Below are positions 15,639 to 22,528 of a DNA stretch of 30,440 nucleotides, piece by piece (positions within the stretch are counted from its first letter, which is position 1; every line of letters begins with the position of its first letter). Position numbers and translations under genes: made by a program. This DNA is from JBGSOW01 sp041738875 (GTDB lineage Bacteria > Patescibacteriota > Dojkabacteria > CALFHW01): contig JBGSOW010000038.1 of assembly GCA_041738875.1 (NCBI GenBank), positions 1-30,440 on the forward strand, written 5' to 3'. The notes beneath the pieces are model-generated. The model had not been told where the DNA came from. It saw nothing but the letters and a program-made list of their open reading frames with translations, and did no database searches.

Positions 15639-15780
15639 AATGATTACTTTGTAGTATTTAGGTGGTTGGGAAGTAGAGGCTGATTAAGTACTGGAGTATC
15701 ATAAATTATAGAAGCAGATAAAAGAAAAGATTAGTAACAATACTAAAATAATTATCAAGGTTTGGAGATTTAATACTCGC

Positions 15781-15966
15781 CTATCTGAGGCGGCTGATTC
15801 GCTTTTTTTTGTCTACTCGAATCTCGTCGGATACAGTAAGCTCATGTCTACCTTTAGCACGTCTACGTCTGATTACGTTGCGTCCACCAACGGTTTCCAT
15901 GCGAGCTCTGAACCCGTAGGATTTGATTCTTCTAATTTTTGACGGCTGATATGTACGCTTAGGCAT
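15781..15966 (-). CDS. rpmH: 50S ribosomal protein L34
   Basis: A 61-residue L34. MPKRTYQPSKIRRIKSYGF, then RARMETVGGRNVIRRRRAKG and LTVSD match the family end to end. Typical L34 is 44-47 residues, so about 14 basic residues (ending KKKRISRLR) are added after LTVSD. L34 is a late-assembling protein of domain III of 23S rRNA. rnpA normally follows directly, but here it is displaced by the kinase interval. The gene on the other side is not dnaA, and no DnaA-box cluster was seen, so there is no sign of an origin. Confidence 0.95.
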   Translation of the reverse strand: MPKRTYQPSKIRRIKSYGFRARMETVGGRNVIRRRRAKGRHELTVSDEIRVDKKKRISRLR

Positions 15967-15972
15967 GCTAAG

Positions 15973-16001
15973 ATAGTATCATATCAAGGCTTTTAACTCA
16001 A
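15973..16001 (-). promoter_or_regulatory. promoter of rpmH
   Basis: On the minus strand TTGAGT (16001-15996), a 17-base spacer and TACTAT (15978-15973) are followed by six bases and ATG 15966. Spacing is ideal and predicts a transcript beginning at or within a base or two of the start codon. Confidence 0.65.
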
Positions 16002-16016
16002 GCAAATCAGATCTAG

Positions 16017-17180
16017 ATGACAAAAAAACAGTTCATAAAAAATTTAGTTGTATTGAATGTAGTAATTACCGCACTCGCACTTTTTGTCGTGCTTGGCGCG
16101 TGGCAGTTTGTCTTAAATATGAATCTATTTGCAGCACTTTCGCCAGAAAGACAGGCAAGCACGCTGGGAGAATTTGTTTCAGAAATATTTTACCAGCAGG
16201 ATAATCAACCCAAATATCTATTCGCACAAGTAGATACACAAATAGTCGTTTACCAAATTATGCCCGATACCAATATAGTCGAAGTAACTCGCACGCAAAT
16301 CGCAAATATAGGTTTGCCTGTACAGAGCCAGGTTACAATTGTAAACAACAAAGTTCACACAATCTCGTCTCAACCAACCGGGGATCAAATTTTCAATTAT
16401 GCAAATGGGCTGGAAAGATTAATTTATCTAAGCACATATCCAGTAAATAGCATTGGAACAAACGACGGGAAATTAATTATCATGCAAAAAGTGCCGGACG
16501 TGGATTTCGCAACAAATTACAGACTGATAGAAATAGGGGAGTACGGAGTTGAAAGAGTTCTGGTAGAAGGCGTAAATGAAACCGAGATATACATATACAA
16601 TACGTCAAACGGGATACTTCTAGCCAGAAATGACCTAAGCCAGTGTTATAGGGTCGATGCTGCTTTGGGTGAGTATGTAGAATCGAGTTGTGTTGTGCTG
16701 GATGCAAAATCAAATTATAGAATAGAGAGAAGTGGCTTAAACCGTGAAGATTCGGACCTACCAGATAGCTATCCCCAAAATAACTTTCTCGAACAACTTT
16801 TTTACATAAAAGAAGACCAAAAAGAAACAATTTATACAAGCAAAGTAGGTCAGAAGCTTACATTAATTGGCGAATACACTGATCTCTCAAAAAATATAAG
16901 TTTAGTACTACTTCTAGGAACAAATGACGAGGAAAAATTAAATGAAGTAATACTCGTTGATACAGTTAGCCTTAAATGGAGAAGTACGCCGTTCGTGGCT
17001 GGAGTTGACGTTCAGGCACTTTCAGCATCTAAATTCTTACAATACAGTTACTATAAAGTTCTCGGCGAATCAACTTTCCCGAGCCTGTTTATTTATGACG
17101 CAAACGTTGAACAAATGAGCGAGAAGAATATACCAGCTTGTGGAATCGGGGTTAAATTGTGCAATATATGGACCGAGTAG
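16017..17180 (+). CDS. membrane-anchored extracytoplasmic protein, unknown
   Basis: This 387-residue protein has a short basic N-terminus (MTKKQFIKN) and one hydrophobic anchor at about residues 10-33, with no obvious signal-peptidase site. A long exported region rich in short alternating beta strands follows (for example YLFAQVDTQIVVYQI, KLIIMQKVP, RLIEIGEYGVERVLVEG, NISLVLLLG, SLFIYD), reminiscent of repeat blades of a beta-propeller. Four cysteines (in LSQCYRV, SSCVV, PACGIG, KLCNIW) could form two disulphides. No catalytic motif or family is recognised. It is divergent from rpmH across a 50-base gap and 53 bases before the TIM-barrel gene. A DsbA-like protein two genes downstream would be a plausible partner for its cysteines. 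Confidence 0.65.
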   Translation: MTKKQFIKNLVVLNVVITALALFVVLGAWQFVLNMNLFAALSPERQASTLGEFVSEIFYQQDNQPKYLFAQVDTQIVVYQIMPDTNIVEVTRTQIANIGLPVQSQVTIVNNKVHTISSQPTGDQIFNYANGLERLIYLSTYPVNSIGTNDGKLIIMQKVPDVDFATNYRLIEIGEYGVERVLVEGVNETEIYIYNTSNGILLARNDLSQCYRVDAALGEYVESSCVVLDAKSNYRIERSGLNREDSDLPDSYPQNNFLEQLFYIKEDQKETIYTSKVGQKLTLIGEYTDLSKNISLVLLLGTNDEEKLNEVILVDTVSLKWRSTPFVAGVDVQALSASKFLQYSYYKVLGESTFPSLFIYDANVEQMSEKNIPACGIGVKLCNIWTE

Positions 17181-17233
17181 TAGATTAACTGAAATTAACT
17201 AGCACTTAGTAACTAATTTAATAAGCTATTATT

Positions 17234-18181
17234 ATGACGAAAGAAAAAACGAACAAGATCAGATTTGGTACTGGTGGAATACCTTTTACCGCGGTAAAAA
17301 GAGATACTGTAAGTGGTATTCAAAGAATCGCAGAGTTGGGTTTAGCGCATCTCGAATTAGAATTCGTGTACTCGGTGTACTTGAAAGAGGCTCAGGCGCT
17401 TGAAGTTAAAGGAGCAGCTAACCAAAACGACGTGACACTAACGATTCACGGTTCTTATTTCACAAATTTTGCAGCAGTGGACCCACAAAAATGGCATGCT
17501 AGTATAGACCGTCTGATCAAAGCTGCAGGCACTGGGGAAATGGCGGGTGCCAAATCTATCACTTTTCATTCAGCATTTTTCACAGGCCAAAGCGAAGAGA
17601 AGGTCAGAGGAATGGTTGTTTTGGCACTTAAAGAAGTATTTAAGAAATTAAATGATACCGAAATAATCCTAGCTCCTGAATTAACAGGAAAGAGAAGCCA
17701 GTTTGGGTCTTTAGATGAATTGATTAACCTAGTCAAAGACATGCAGGATAGTGGTTTTGGTCACAGAGTCAAATTTTGCATAGATTTCGCACACAACCAT
17801 GCGCGCAACAACGGTATTTTTACCACAACAGATGAATACAAGTCTTTTTTCGATAAAATTGCAGAAGAATTAGGTGAAGAGTATTTACAGGGCTTACACA
17901 TGCATATGTCAGCAATTGAATATTCCGAAAAAGGCGAAAGAAATCACCTCACGCTTCTTGAAAGCCTCGCTGCGTATAAAGATAGCGGTGTAGTTGTGGA
18001 AGGAATAGATGAACATTTTGCAGAACTCGTTGCCAAAGGCAAAGCTGGAGGTGGCAAGCAGGATTGGAGAGAGTTATTGAAAGTATTAAAATCAAGGGGC
18101 GTATCCGGCTATATGGTTTGCGAGAGCCCGATACTAGAGTTGGACGCGCTGCTCTTCAGTAGAACTTACGATTCACTATAA
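17234..18181 (+). CDS. endonuclease IV-like TIM-barrel metalloprotein
   Basis: This 315-residue protein belongs to the AP endonuclease 2 / xylose isomerase-like TIM-barrel superfamily. Metal-ligand positions of endonuclease IV can be matched in order: H72 (TIHGSYF), H112 (TFHSAFF), E149 (LAPELTG), D184 and H187 (IDFAHNHA), H222/H224 (LHMHMS), H238 (GERNHL) and E297 (CESP). The E. coli DRH motif is replaced by RNH, as seen in the endonuclease-IV-like branch also found in Archaea. Endonuclease IV enzymes cut at abasic sites with three zinc ions. That activity is likely but not certain, since the superfamily also contains sugar isomerases. The start ATG has no Shine-Dalgarno sequence. It is flanked by the beta-rich membrane protein and the DsbA-like gene. 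Confidence 0.75.
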   Translation: MTKEKTNKIRFGTGGIPFTAVKRDTVSGIQRIAELGLAHLELEFVYSVYLKEAQALEVKGAANQNDVTLTIHGSYFTNFAAVDPQKWHASIDRLIKAAGTGEMAGAKSITFHSAFFTGQSEEKVRGMVVLALKEVFKKLNDTEIILAPELTGKRSQFGSLDELINLVKDMQDSGFGHRVKFCIDFAHNHARNNGIFTTTDEYKSFFDKIAEELGEEYLQGLHMHMSAIEYSEKGERNHLTLLESLAAYKDSGVVVEGIDEHFAELVAKGKAGGGKQDWRELLKVLKSRGVSGYMVCESPILELDALLFSRTYDSL

Positions 18182-18252
18182 CCAATTAATTGACTATAAC
18201 GGACTCAAAGAGCTAGAATAAATTTAGGTAATTTATTTTAAATTCTTTCCCA

Positions 18253-19167
18253 ATGGCTAACGAAAATACAACTCTCGAAATCGACTTAAAATTATTTTTG
18301 ACTCCTGTTGCAATTATTATTGGGGCACTATTAATCTCAATCCCTATTTCTTTTAGTATCTATTTTGGACTGCGTGACGCAGGACTTGGCGGCGGCGGTG
18401 TAGCTCTAGCTGCAGAGTGTGATGAATCATCACCATATTCCAACGGATGTCTTGTTGGTTACGCTCAGGAAATTGGTATAGACTCAAACGCATTTAAACA
18501 ATGTTTAGATGCGAAAAAATTTGACGGATTAGTAAATGACGAACTTGCCTACGGAAACCAAATCGGCATTCAAGGCACACCATCTGTTTATATAGGTGAA
18601 AATAAAGATACAAAAATGACTGGTTTTTCAATCGGTAGTGGTGCAACTTTGGCAGATTATGAAAGATTGATTGAGCTTATCCAGAATGATGGAATTGAAG
18701 CTGCAGCAGAGGATTGGAAGCAAAGTCAGTTGGCATCGCTTTCAACATACGAAACACAGTTGAGGGATTTCTATGTTCAACAGGGGCAATCAGGTGACGC
18801 TCTAGAAGCAACAGTACAACAAGGTCTTGCACAGCAAAGAAGTGAAATTGAAAATCAGATCAGGGTACAAGATTTCGAATACGGACAAGGAGCGATCAAA
18901 GGATCTAGTAGCGCAAGAGTTGCTGTTATGGAATTCAGCGACTATGAATGTCCTTTCTGTCAGAGATACGCACAAGGAACTGGCTTACAGGTAGATAACG
19001 CATTAGTTGAAACTGGGCAAGCATTGTTCGTTTACCGTGAATTCCCTCTAGAGAGTATTCACCCAAGTGCAAGAAAACTTTCAATCGCAGCTAGATGTGC
19101 AGAAGATCAAGGTGGAAGCGAAAAATACTTTGCAATGCACGATAAAATCTTTAAAGTACAGAGATAG
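18253..19167 (+). CDS. DsbA-like thiol oxidoreductase with swapped halves
   Basis: This 304-residue membrane-anchored protein has a hydrophobic anchor at about residues 15-40. The next part (about 60-145) reads like the C-terminal half of a DsbA/BdbD protein: YAQEIGIDSNAFKQCLDAKK, then GIQGTPSVYIG with the cis-proline of the thioredoxin fold (P110), then LADYERLIELI. A helical linker rich in Gln/Glu follows (about 146-214). The end (215-304) reads like the N-terminal half: ARVAVMEFSDYECPFCQRYA with the CPFC active site (C233-C236), FVYREFPLESIHPSARKLS, AARCAEDQGG and FAMHDKIF. In normal DsbA the CXXC half comes first. The order here suggests a circular permutant, or a relic of a tandem pair. 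The likely role is disulphide chemistry outside the cytoplasmic membrane. C56, C66 and C84 are extra cysteines. Confidence 0.8.
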   Translation: MANENTTLEIDLKLFLTPVAIIIGALLISIPISFSIYFGLRDAGLGGGGVALAAECDESSPYSNGCLVGYAQEIGIDSNAFKQCLDAKKFDGLVNDELAYGNQIGIQGTPSVYIGENKDTKMTGFSIGSGATLADYERLIELIQNDGIEAAAEDWKQSQLASLSTYETQLRDFYVQQGQSGDALEATVQQGLAQQRSEIENQIRVQDFEYGQGAIKGSSSARVAVMEFSDYECPFCQRYAQGTGLQVDNALVETGQALFVYREFPLESIHPSARKLSIAARCAEDQGGSEKYFAMHDKIFKVQR

Positions 19168-19188
19168 GTCTTTGAAGTACAAAGATAG
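19148..19188 (+). repeat. 21-base tandem duplication spanning the dsbA-like stop codon
   Basis: Two 20-base copies (19148-19167 and 19169-19188), differing at two bases, sit one base apart. The first encodes the last codons IFKVQR and the TAG stop. The second would read VFEVQR and another TAG in the same frame. This is a local duplication of the gene's end. Confidence 0.8.
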
Positions 19189-19193
19189 ATCGT

Positions 19194-19208
19194 TGTCTAA
19201 TTTAGACA
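19194..19208. repeat. short palindrome upstream of the membrane-protein gene
   Basis: TGTCTAA (19194-19200), one T, then TTAGACA (19202-19208) form a perfect seven-base inverted repeat 14 bases before ATG 19223. The loop is too small for an RNA hairpin, so an operator-like protein-binding site is possible. It may also be chance in AT-rich DNA. Confidence 0.3.
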
Positions 19209-19222
19209 TTAAAAGTTAAATA

Positions 19223-19708
19223 ATGAAAGTCATAATCATCAGTCTAGCCCTGCTCATAGCAGGGCTACTAGTTTCAATACTTATTCTTGAAAATACAGAG
19301 ATTATAAATTGGTCTGCAGTAGAGACTGACGCGGTATTTATCGATTTGGCAAGCCAATCCAAGTTTACCAATTCACTTGAGCTTGCTTATATTAGTGGTC
19401 TTCTACCTATGTATTTAAATACAGGACCTTGGCTCGGAATTTTAATTTCTATATTTATATTTATTTTAGGTCTTGTTTCGTTTATACATTTGCTTATAGA
19501 CAAACTCTTCTATAAAAAGTTTTATGAAGAGCCAAATTGGCGATTGGCATTTAGACGAAGTATTATGGTCGGAATTTTAACTATTGTAATTTTAATTCTT
19601 GCTATTTTTAATTTTATTAATTTTGCAATTATAATTTTATTAATTCTAGGATTTATTTTATTAGAATTGTTTTTATACAGTATAATTCAAAAGAATGAAG
19701 GAAAATAA
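19223..19708 (+). CDS. four-helix integral membrane protein, unknown
   Basis: This 161-residue protein is extremely rich in Ile, Leu and Phe. Four membrane segments can be seen, at about residues 3-22, 68-92, 113-134 and 135-153. A short extracytoplasmic loop lies after the first helix and a basic loop after the second (YKKFYEEPNWRLAFRRS). No family is recognised. Its 3' end overlaps the metG start by 14 bases, so it is probably co-transcribed and translationally coupled with metG and tatD. That link may be only organisational. Confidence 0.65.
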   Translation: MKVIIISLALLIAGLLVSILILENTEIINWSAVETDAVFIDLASQSKFTNSLELAYISGLLPMYLNTGPWLGILISIFIFILGLVSFIHLLIDKLFYKKFYEEPNWRLAFRRSIMVGILTIVILILAIFNFINFAIIILLILGFILLELFLYSIIQKNEGK

Positions 19709-21536
19709 GAAAATAATAATCGCTGTGGCTTGGCCATACGCAAACGGAGATCTTCATGTAGGACATCCTGCAGGATATTTGCTTCCGGCATCGGTGATGA
19801 ATGAATATTTCCGTGTGCGTGGGCGGGATGTTGTAATGATTAGTGGCAGTGATATGCACGGGACTCCTGTTGCAGTAAGGGCTATGAAAGAGGGGCTTAA
19901 ACCATATGAATATGCCAAAAAACAACATCAAAGGCATGCGGAAACAATGCAACAAATAGGTCTAAATTATAGTTTATATACTACAACGGCAACTACAACG
20001 CATGCCAAAGTCGTGCAGTGGTTATTTACGAAATTAGAAGGCAAGGGTTATATCACAAAAGCAGATTCTGAGAACTTCTGGTCTGAAAAAGAACATAAAT
20101 TCCTTCTAGATAGGTATATCGAAGGCACATGTCCACACTGCGGATTTACCAAAGCGAGAGGAGACCAGTGCGATAATTGTGGCAAAACTCTTACACCTGA
20201 CGAACTAATTGATCCTGTTTCGATATTTGGCGATAAAGAATTAAAAAAACGTAAATCTACAAATTACTATTTAGATTTGGCAAAAATTCAACCTCTCCTT
20301 GAGAAACATTATGAAGGTAAAGTGAATTTCACAAATTGGCGCAATCACGTTCGCTCAACGACAAAAGCATGGATCGATGAAGGACTTGAACCGAGAGCTA
20401 TAACTAGAGACATGGATGGTTATGGAGTGCAATTGCCTCTGGGTTACGAAATAGAAGGTCAAGAAGGTAAAGTGATCTACGTTTGGTTTGAGGCGGTAAC
20501 GGGGTATTTGAGCGCTGTTGTGGAGAAGTCGTTGAGAGAAAAGGGAGAGGATTTTGAATCTGGCGAATTTGGAATTACTGCTAGTGATATTGTTGCAGAA
20601 GATGACGTTCTAGAAAGCGCAATTAATGGACAATCGTTTGTTTGGCAAGAATATTGGAATAGTGAAGATTCGAATTCGTATTATTTTATGGGAAAAGACA
20701 ATATTCCATTTCATGCAGTAATTTGGACTGCGATGCTACTTGGGTTAAATGATGGTGCAGAATCTGGAAACAAATTTGTTTTGCCAACGAATATTTTTGC
20801 AAATCAGTATTTAAATTTATCCGGCGGGAAATTTTCGAAAAGCACTGGGAATGTTATTGATACACGGGAATTCTGGGAGAAATATGGTGACACATCTGCG
20901 AGATATTATTTGATCTCAAGGCTACCAGAGAATAAAGACTATGATTTCACATGGGAGGAATTCGTGTCTGCAACAAACAACGAATTAATCGCAAATCTTG
21001 CTAATTTTATAAATCGCACGCTTACTTTTTATTCTAAAAACATAGAGGCTTTCCAAAATTCAGACTCAAAAGAAAATATTTCAAACGAAGTTGCTGAAAA
21101 AATACAGAGAAGTTCAGATAAGGTAAAGGAACACATAGAATTAGGAGAATTTAGTGATGGAATGAAAGAAATTATGGAGCTTGCTAGTTTCGGCAACAAA
21201 TATTTCAATGATTCAGAAATTTGGGCTGTAATCAAAACCGATGTAAACAAGGCCGCAAAAATCCAGAAAGATCTTTTGGGTATAATTATTGCTCTACGTT
21301 TACTTTTGACTCCATATTTACCAAAATTATCGGCGGAGATTGCTGAAATGTTGGGCTTGGATGAACTAGATCTGGCTGTGGGGGAAGATAATTGGAAGGT
21401 TGGAATTGAAAAAGCTAAAAATTCAATTGAATTTATGAGTGTTACAAAAGAAGTAAAACCTCTGATTCGCAAATTAGTTATGCCAGATGGGGACACACAA
21501 ACCAGTTCAAATTTAGTTGCGGAGTTAGTAGAGTGA
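19695..21536 (+). CDS. metG: methionyl-tRNA synthetase
   Basis: This is a 613-residue class I aminoacyl-tRNA synthetase charging tRNA-Met. It has the HIGH signature as HVGH (21-24, after WPYANGD), methionine-pocket context GSDMHGTP (51-58), and a knuckle with four zinc-binding cysteines (C146, C149, C159, C162). The conserved linker is NWRNHVRSTTKAWIDEGLEPRAI, and the KMSKS loop appears as KFSKS (379-383). The helical anticodon-binding domain makes up roughly the last 200 residues. The optional C-terminal tRNA-binding (EMAP/Trbp111-like) domain is absent. It overlaps the preceding membrane-protein gene by 14 bases and tatD by four (GTGA). There is no Shine-Dalgarno sequence. Confidence 0.95.
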   Translation: MKENKKIIIAVAWPYANGDLHVGHPAGYLLPASVMNEYFRVRGRDVVMISGSDMHGTPVAVRAMKEGLKPYEYAKKQHQRHAETMQQIGLNYSLYTTTATTTHAKVVQWLFTKLEGKGYITKADSENFWSEKEHKFLLDRYIEGTCPHCGFTKARGDQCDNCGKTLTPDELIDPVSIFGDKELKKRKSTNYYLDLAKIQPLLEKHYEGKVNFTNWRNHVRSTTKAWIDEGLEPRAITRDMDGYGVQLPLGYEIEGQEGKVIYVWFEAVTGYLSAVVEKSLREKGEDFESGEFGITASDIVAEDDVLESAINGQSFVWQEYWNSEDSNSYYFMGKDNIPFHAVIWTAMLLGLNDGAESGNKFVLPTNIFANQYLNLSGGKFSKSTGNVIDTREFWEKYGDTSARYYLISRLPENKDYDFTWEEFVSATNNELIANLANFINRTLTFYSKNIEAFQNSDSKENISNEVAEKIQRSSDKVKEHIELGEFSDGMKEIMELASFGNKYFNDSEIWAVIKTDVNKAAKIQKDLLGIIIALRLLLTPYLPKLSAEIAEMLGLDELDLAVGEDNWKVGIEKAKNSIEFMSVTKEVKPLIRKLVMPDGDTQTSSNLVAELVE

Positions 21537-22528
21537 ATATATTAGATGGCATCAAAAGCCGAAATTCACTGGTAGATACACATACGCATTTGCATTCTGA
21601 CTGTTATAAAAGGCACATTCCAAAATATTTAAATCGTGCCAAAGAAGCAAATGTTGAGGAGATCTGGTTGGTTGCCGTTGACTATGATTCTAGTATTCGC
21701 AATATTGAAATTATCAAACAGTACCAAAGAGCTTACCCAGAAGTGATACTAAGGCTCGGCATAGGTTTTGATATGGAAGTAGTCGTGCCAGGCAGCGACA
21801 TTTTTACAATACAATATTTTTCTCTAAGTGCAACGGAATTGGAAAAGAAGATAAAAGGTCTTTATGAAGATATATTTGCGCGCGCGCGTGAAGCAGAAAT
21901 AAGACCTGCATTAATTGGTGAGATCGGAATGGATTTCTATCATATTAATAACCCGGATAATGATTACGAATTAACCAGACAGGATAGGGAACATTCTATT
22001 GAACTACAGGAATCATTATTTCGTTTGCAGCTACAGATTGCAGCAGAAAATAATTTACCAGTAAGCATCCACTCCAGATCGGCTGAGGCAGAATGTATTG
22101 AAATTGTATCTGAAATTCAAGGTACGCAAGCAAATCTTGCTGGTATTTTCCATTCGTTTACTGGAAACGCTATGCAGATACATAGAATTACTGATCTTGG
22201 ATTTTATATCGGGATAAATGGAATTATTACTTATAAGTCTGCAGAAAGGCTGCGCGCAAGTGTGAGGCGCAAAATAGGAGTTGTAGACGCACATGAAAGA
22301 ACTCCTGACAATGGCTACAATGAAAATGCTGTGAGGTTTTCGTCAAATTCAGAAAAAGAAAAAAGCGGTGCACTTAAAAAGCTTTACGAAAAAAATATTG
22401 TGCTAGAGACAGATTCTCCATATTTAATTCCATCCCAAACGAAGAGAGAAAGCTTGAAATTAGCCTATGGTGATTATATAAATGACTCCACAACTATTCT
22501 CGATACGTTGCAAGCTGTGAGTACATAA
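21533..22528 (+). CDS. TatD-family metal-dependent hydrolase
   Basis: This 331-residue TatD-type amidohydrolase-fold nuclease carries the metal ligands in order: H17 and H19 in DTHTHLH, E130 in IGEIGMDF, H180 in SIHSRSAE, H207 in FHSFTGN and D294 in LETDSPYLIP. TatD proteins are Mg-dependent DNases or exonucleases in DNA and RNA quality control. It is longer than the usual ~260 residues, with extra sequence near 78-110 and 240-285. The start is GTG 21533, overlapping the metG stop as GTGA, which implies translational coupling; metG-tatD adjacency is common in bacteria. Its last 35 bases overlap the 3' end of the convergent valS gene. Confidence 0.9.
   Translation: MNILDGIKSRNSLVDTHTHLHSDCYKRHIPKYLNRAKEANVEEIWLVAVDYDSSIRNIEIIKQYQRAYPEVILRLGIGFDMEVVVPGSDIFTIQYFSLSATELEKKIKGLYEDIFARAREAEIRPALIGEIGMDFYHINNPDNDYELTRQDREHSIELQESLFRLQLQIAAENNLPVSIHSRSAEAECIEIVSEIQGTQANLAGIFHSFTGNAMQIHRITDLGFYIGINGIITYKSAERLRASVRRKIGVVDAHERTPDNGYNENAVRFSSNSEKEKSGALKKLYEKNIVLETDSPYLIPSQTKRESLKLAYGDYINDSTTILDTLQAVST

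Noticed and set aside
15639..16016. Replication origin near rpmH
   Set aside because: dnaA and dnaN are not adjacent, and no cluster of TTATCCACA-type boxes was seen.
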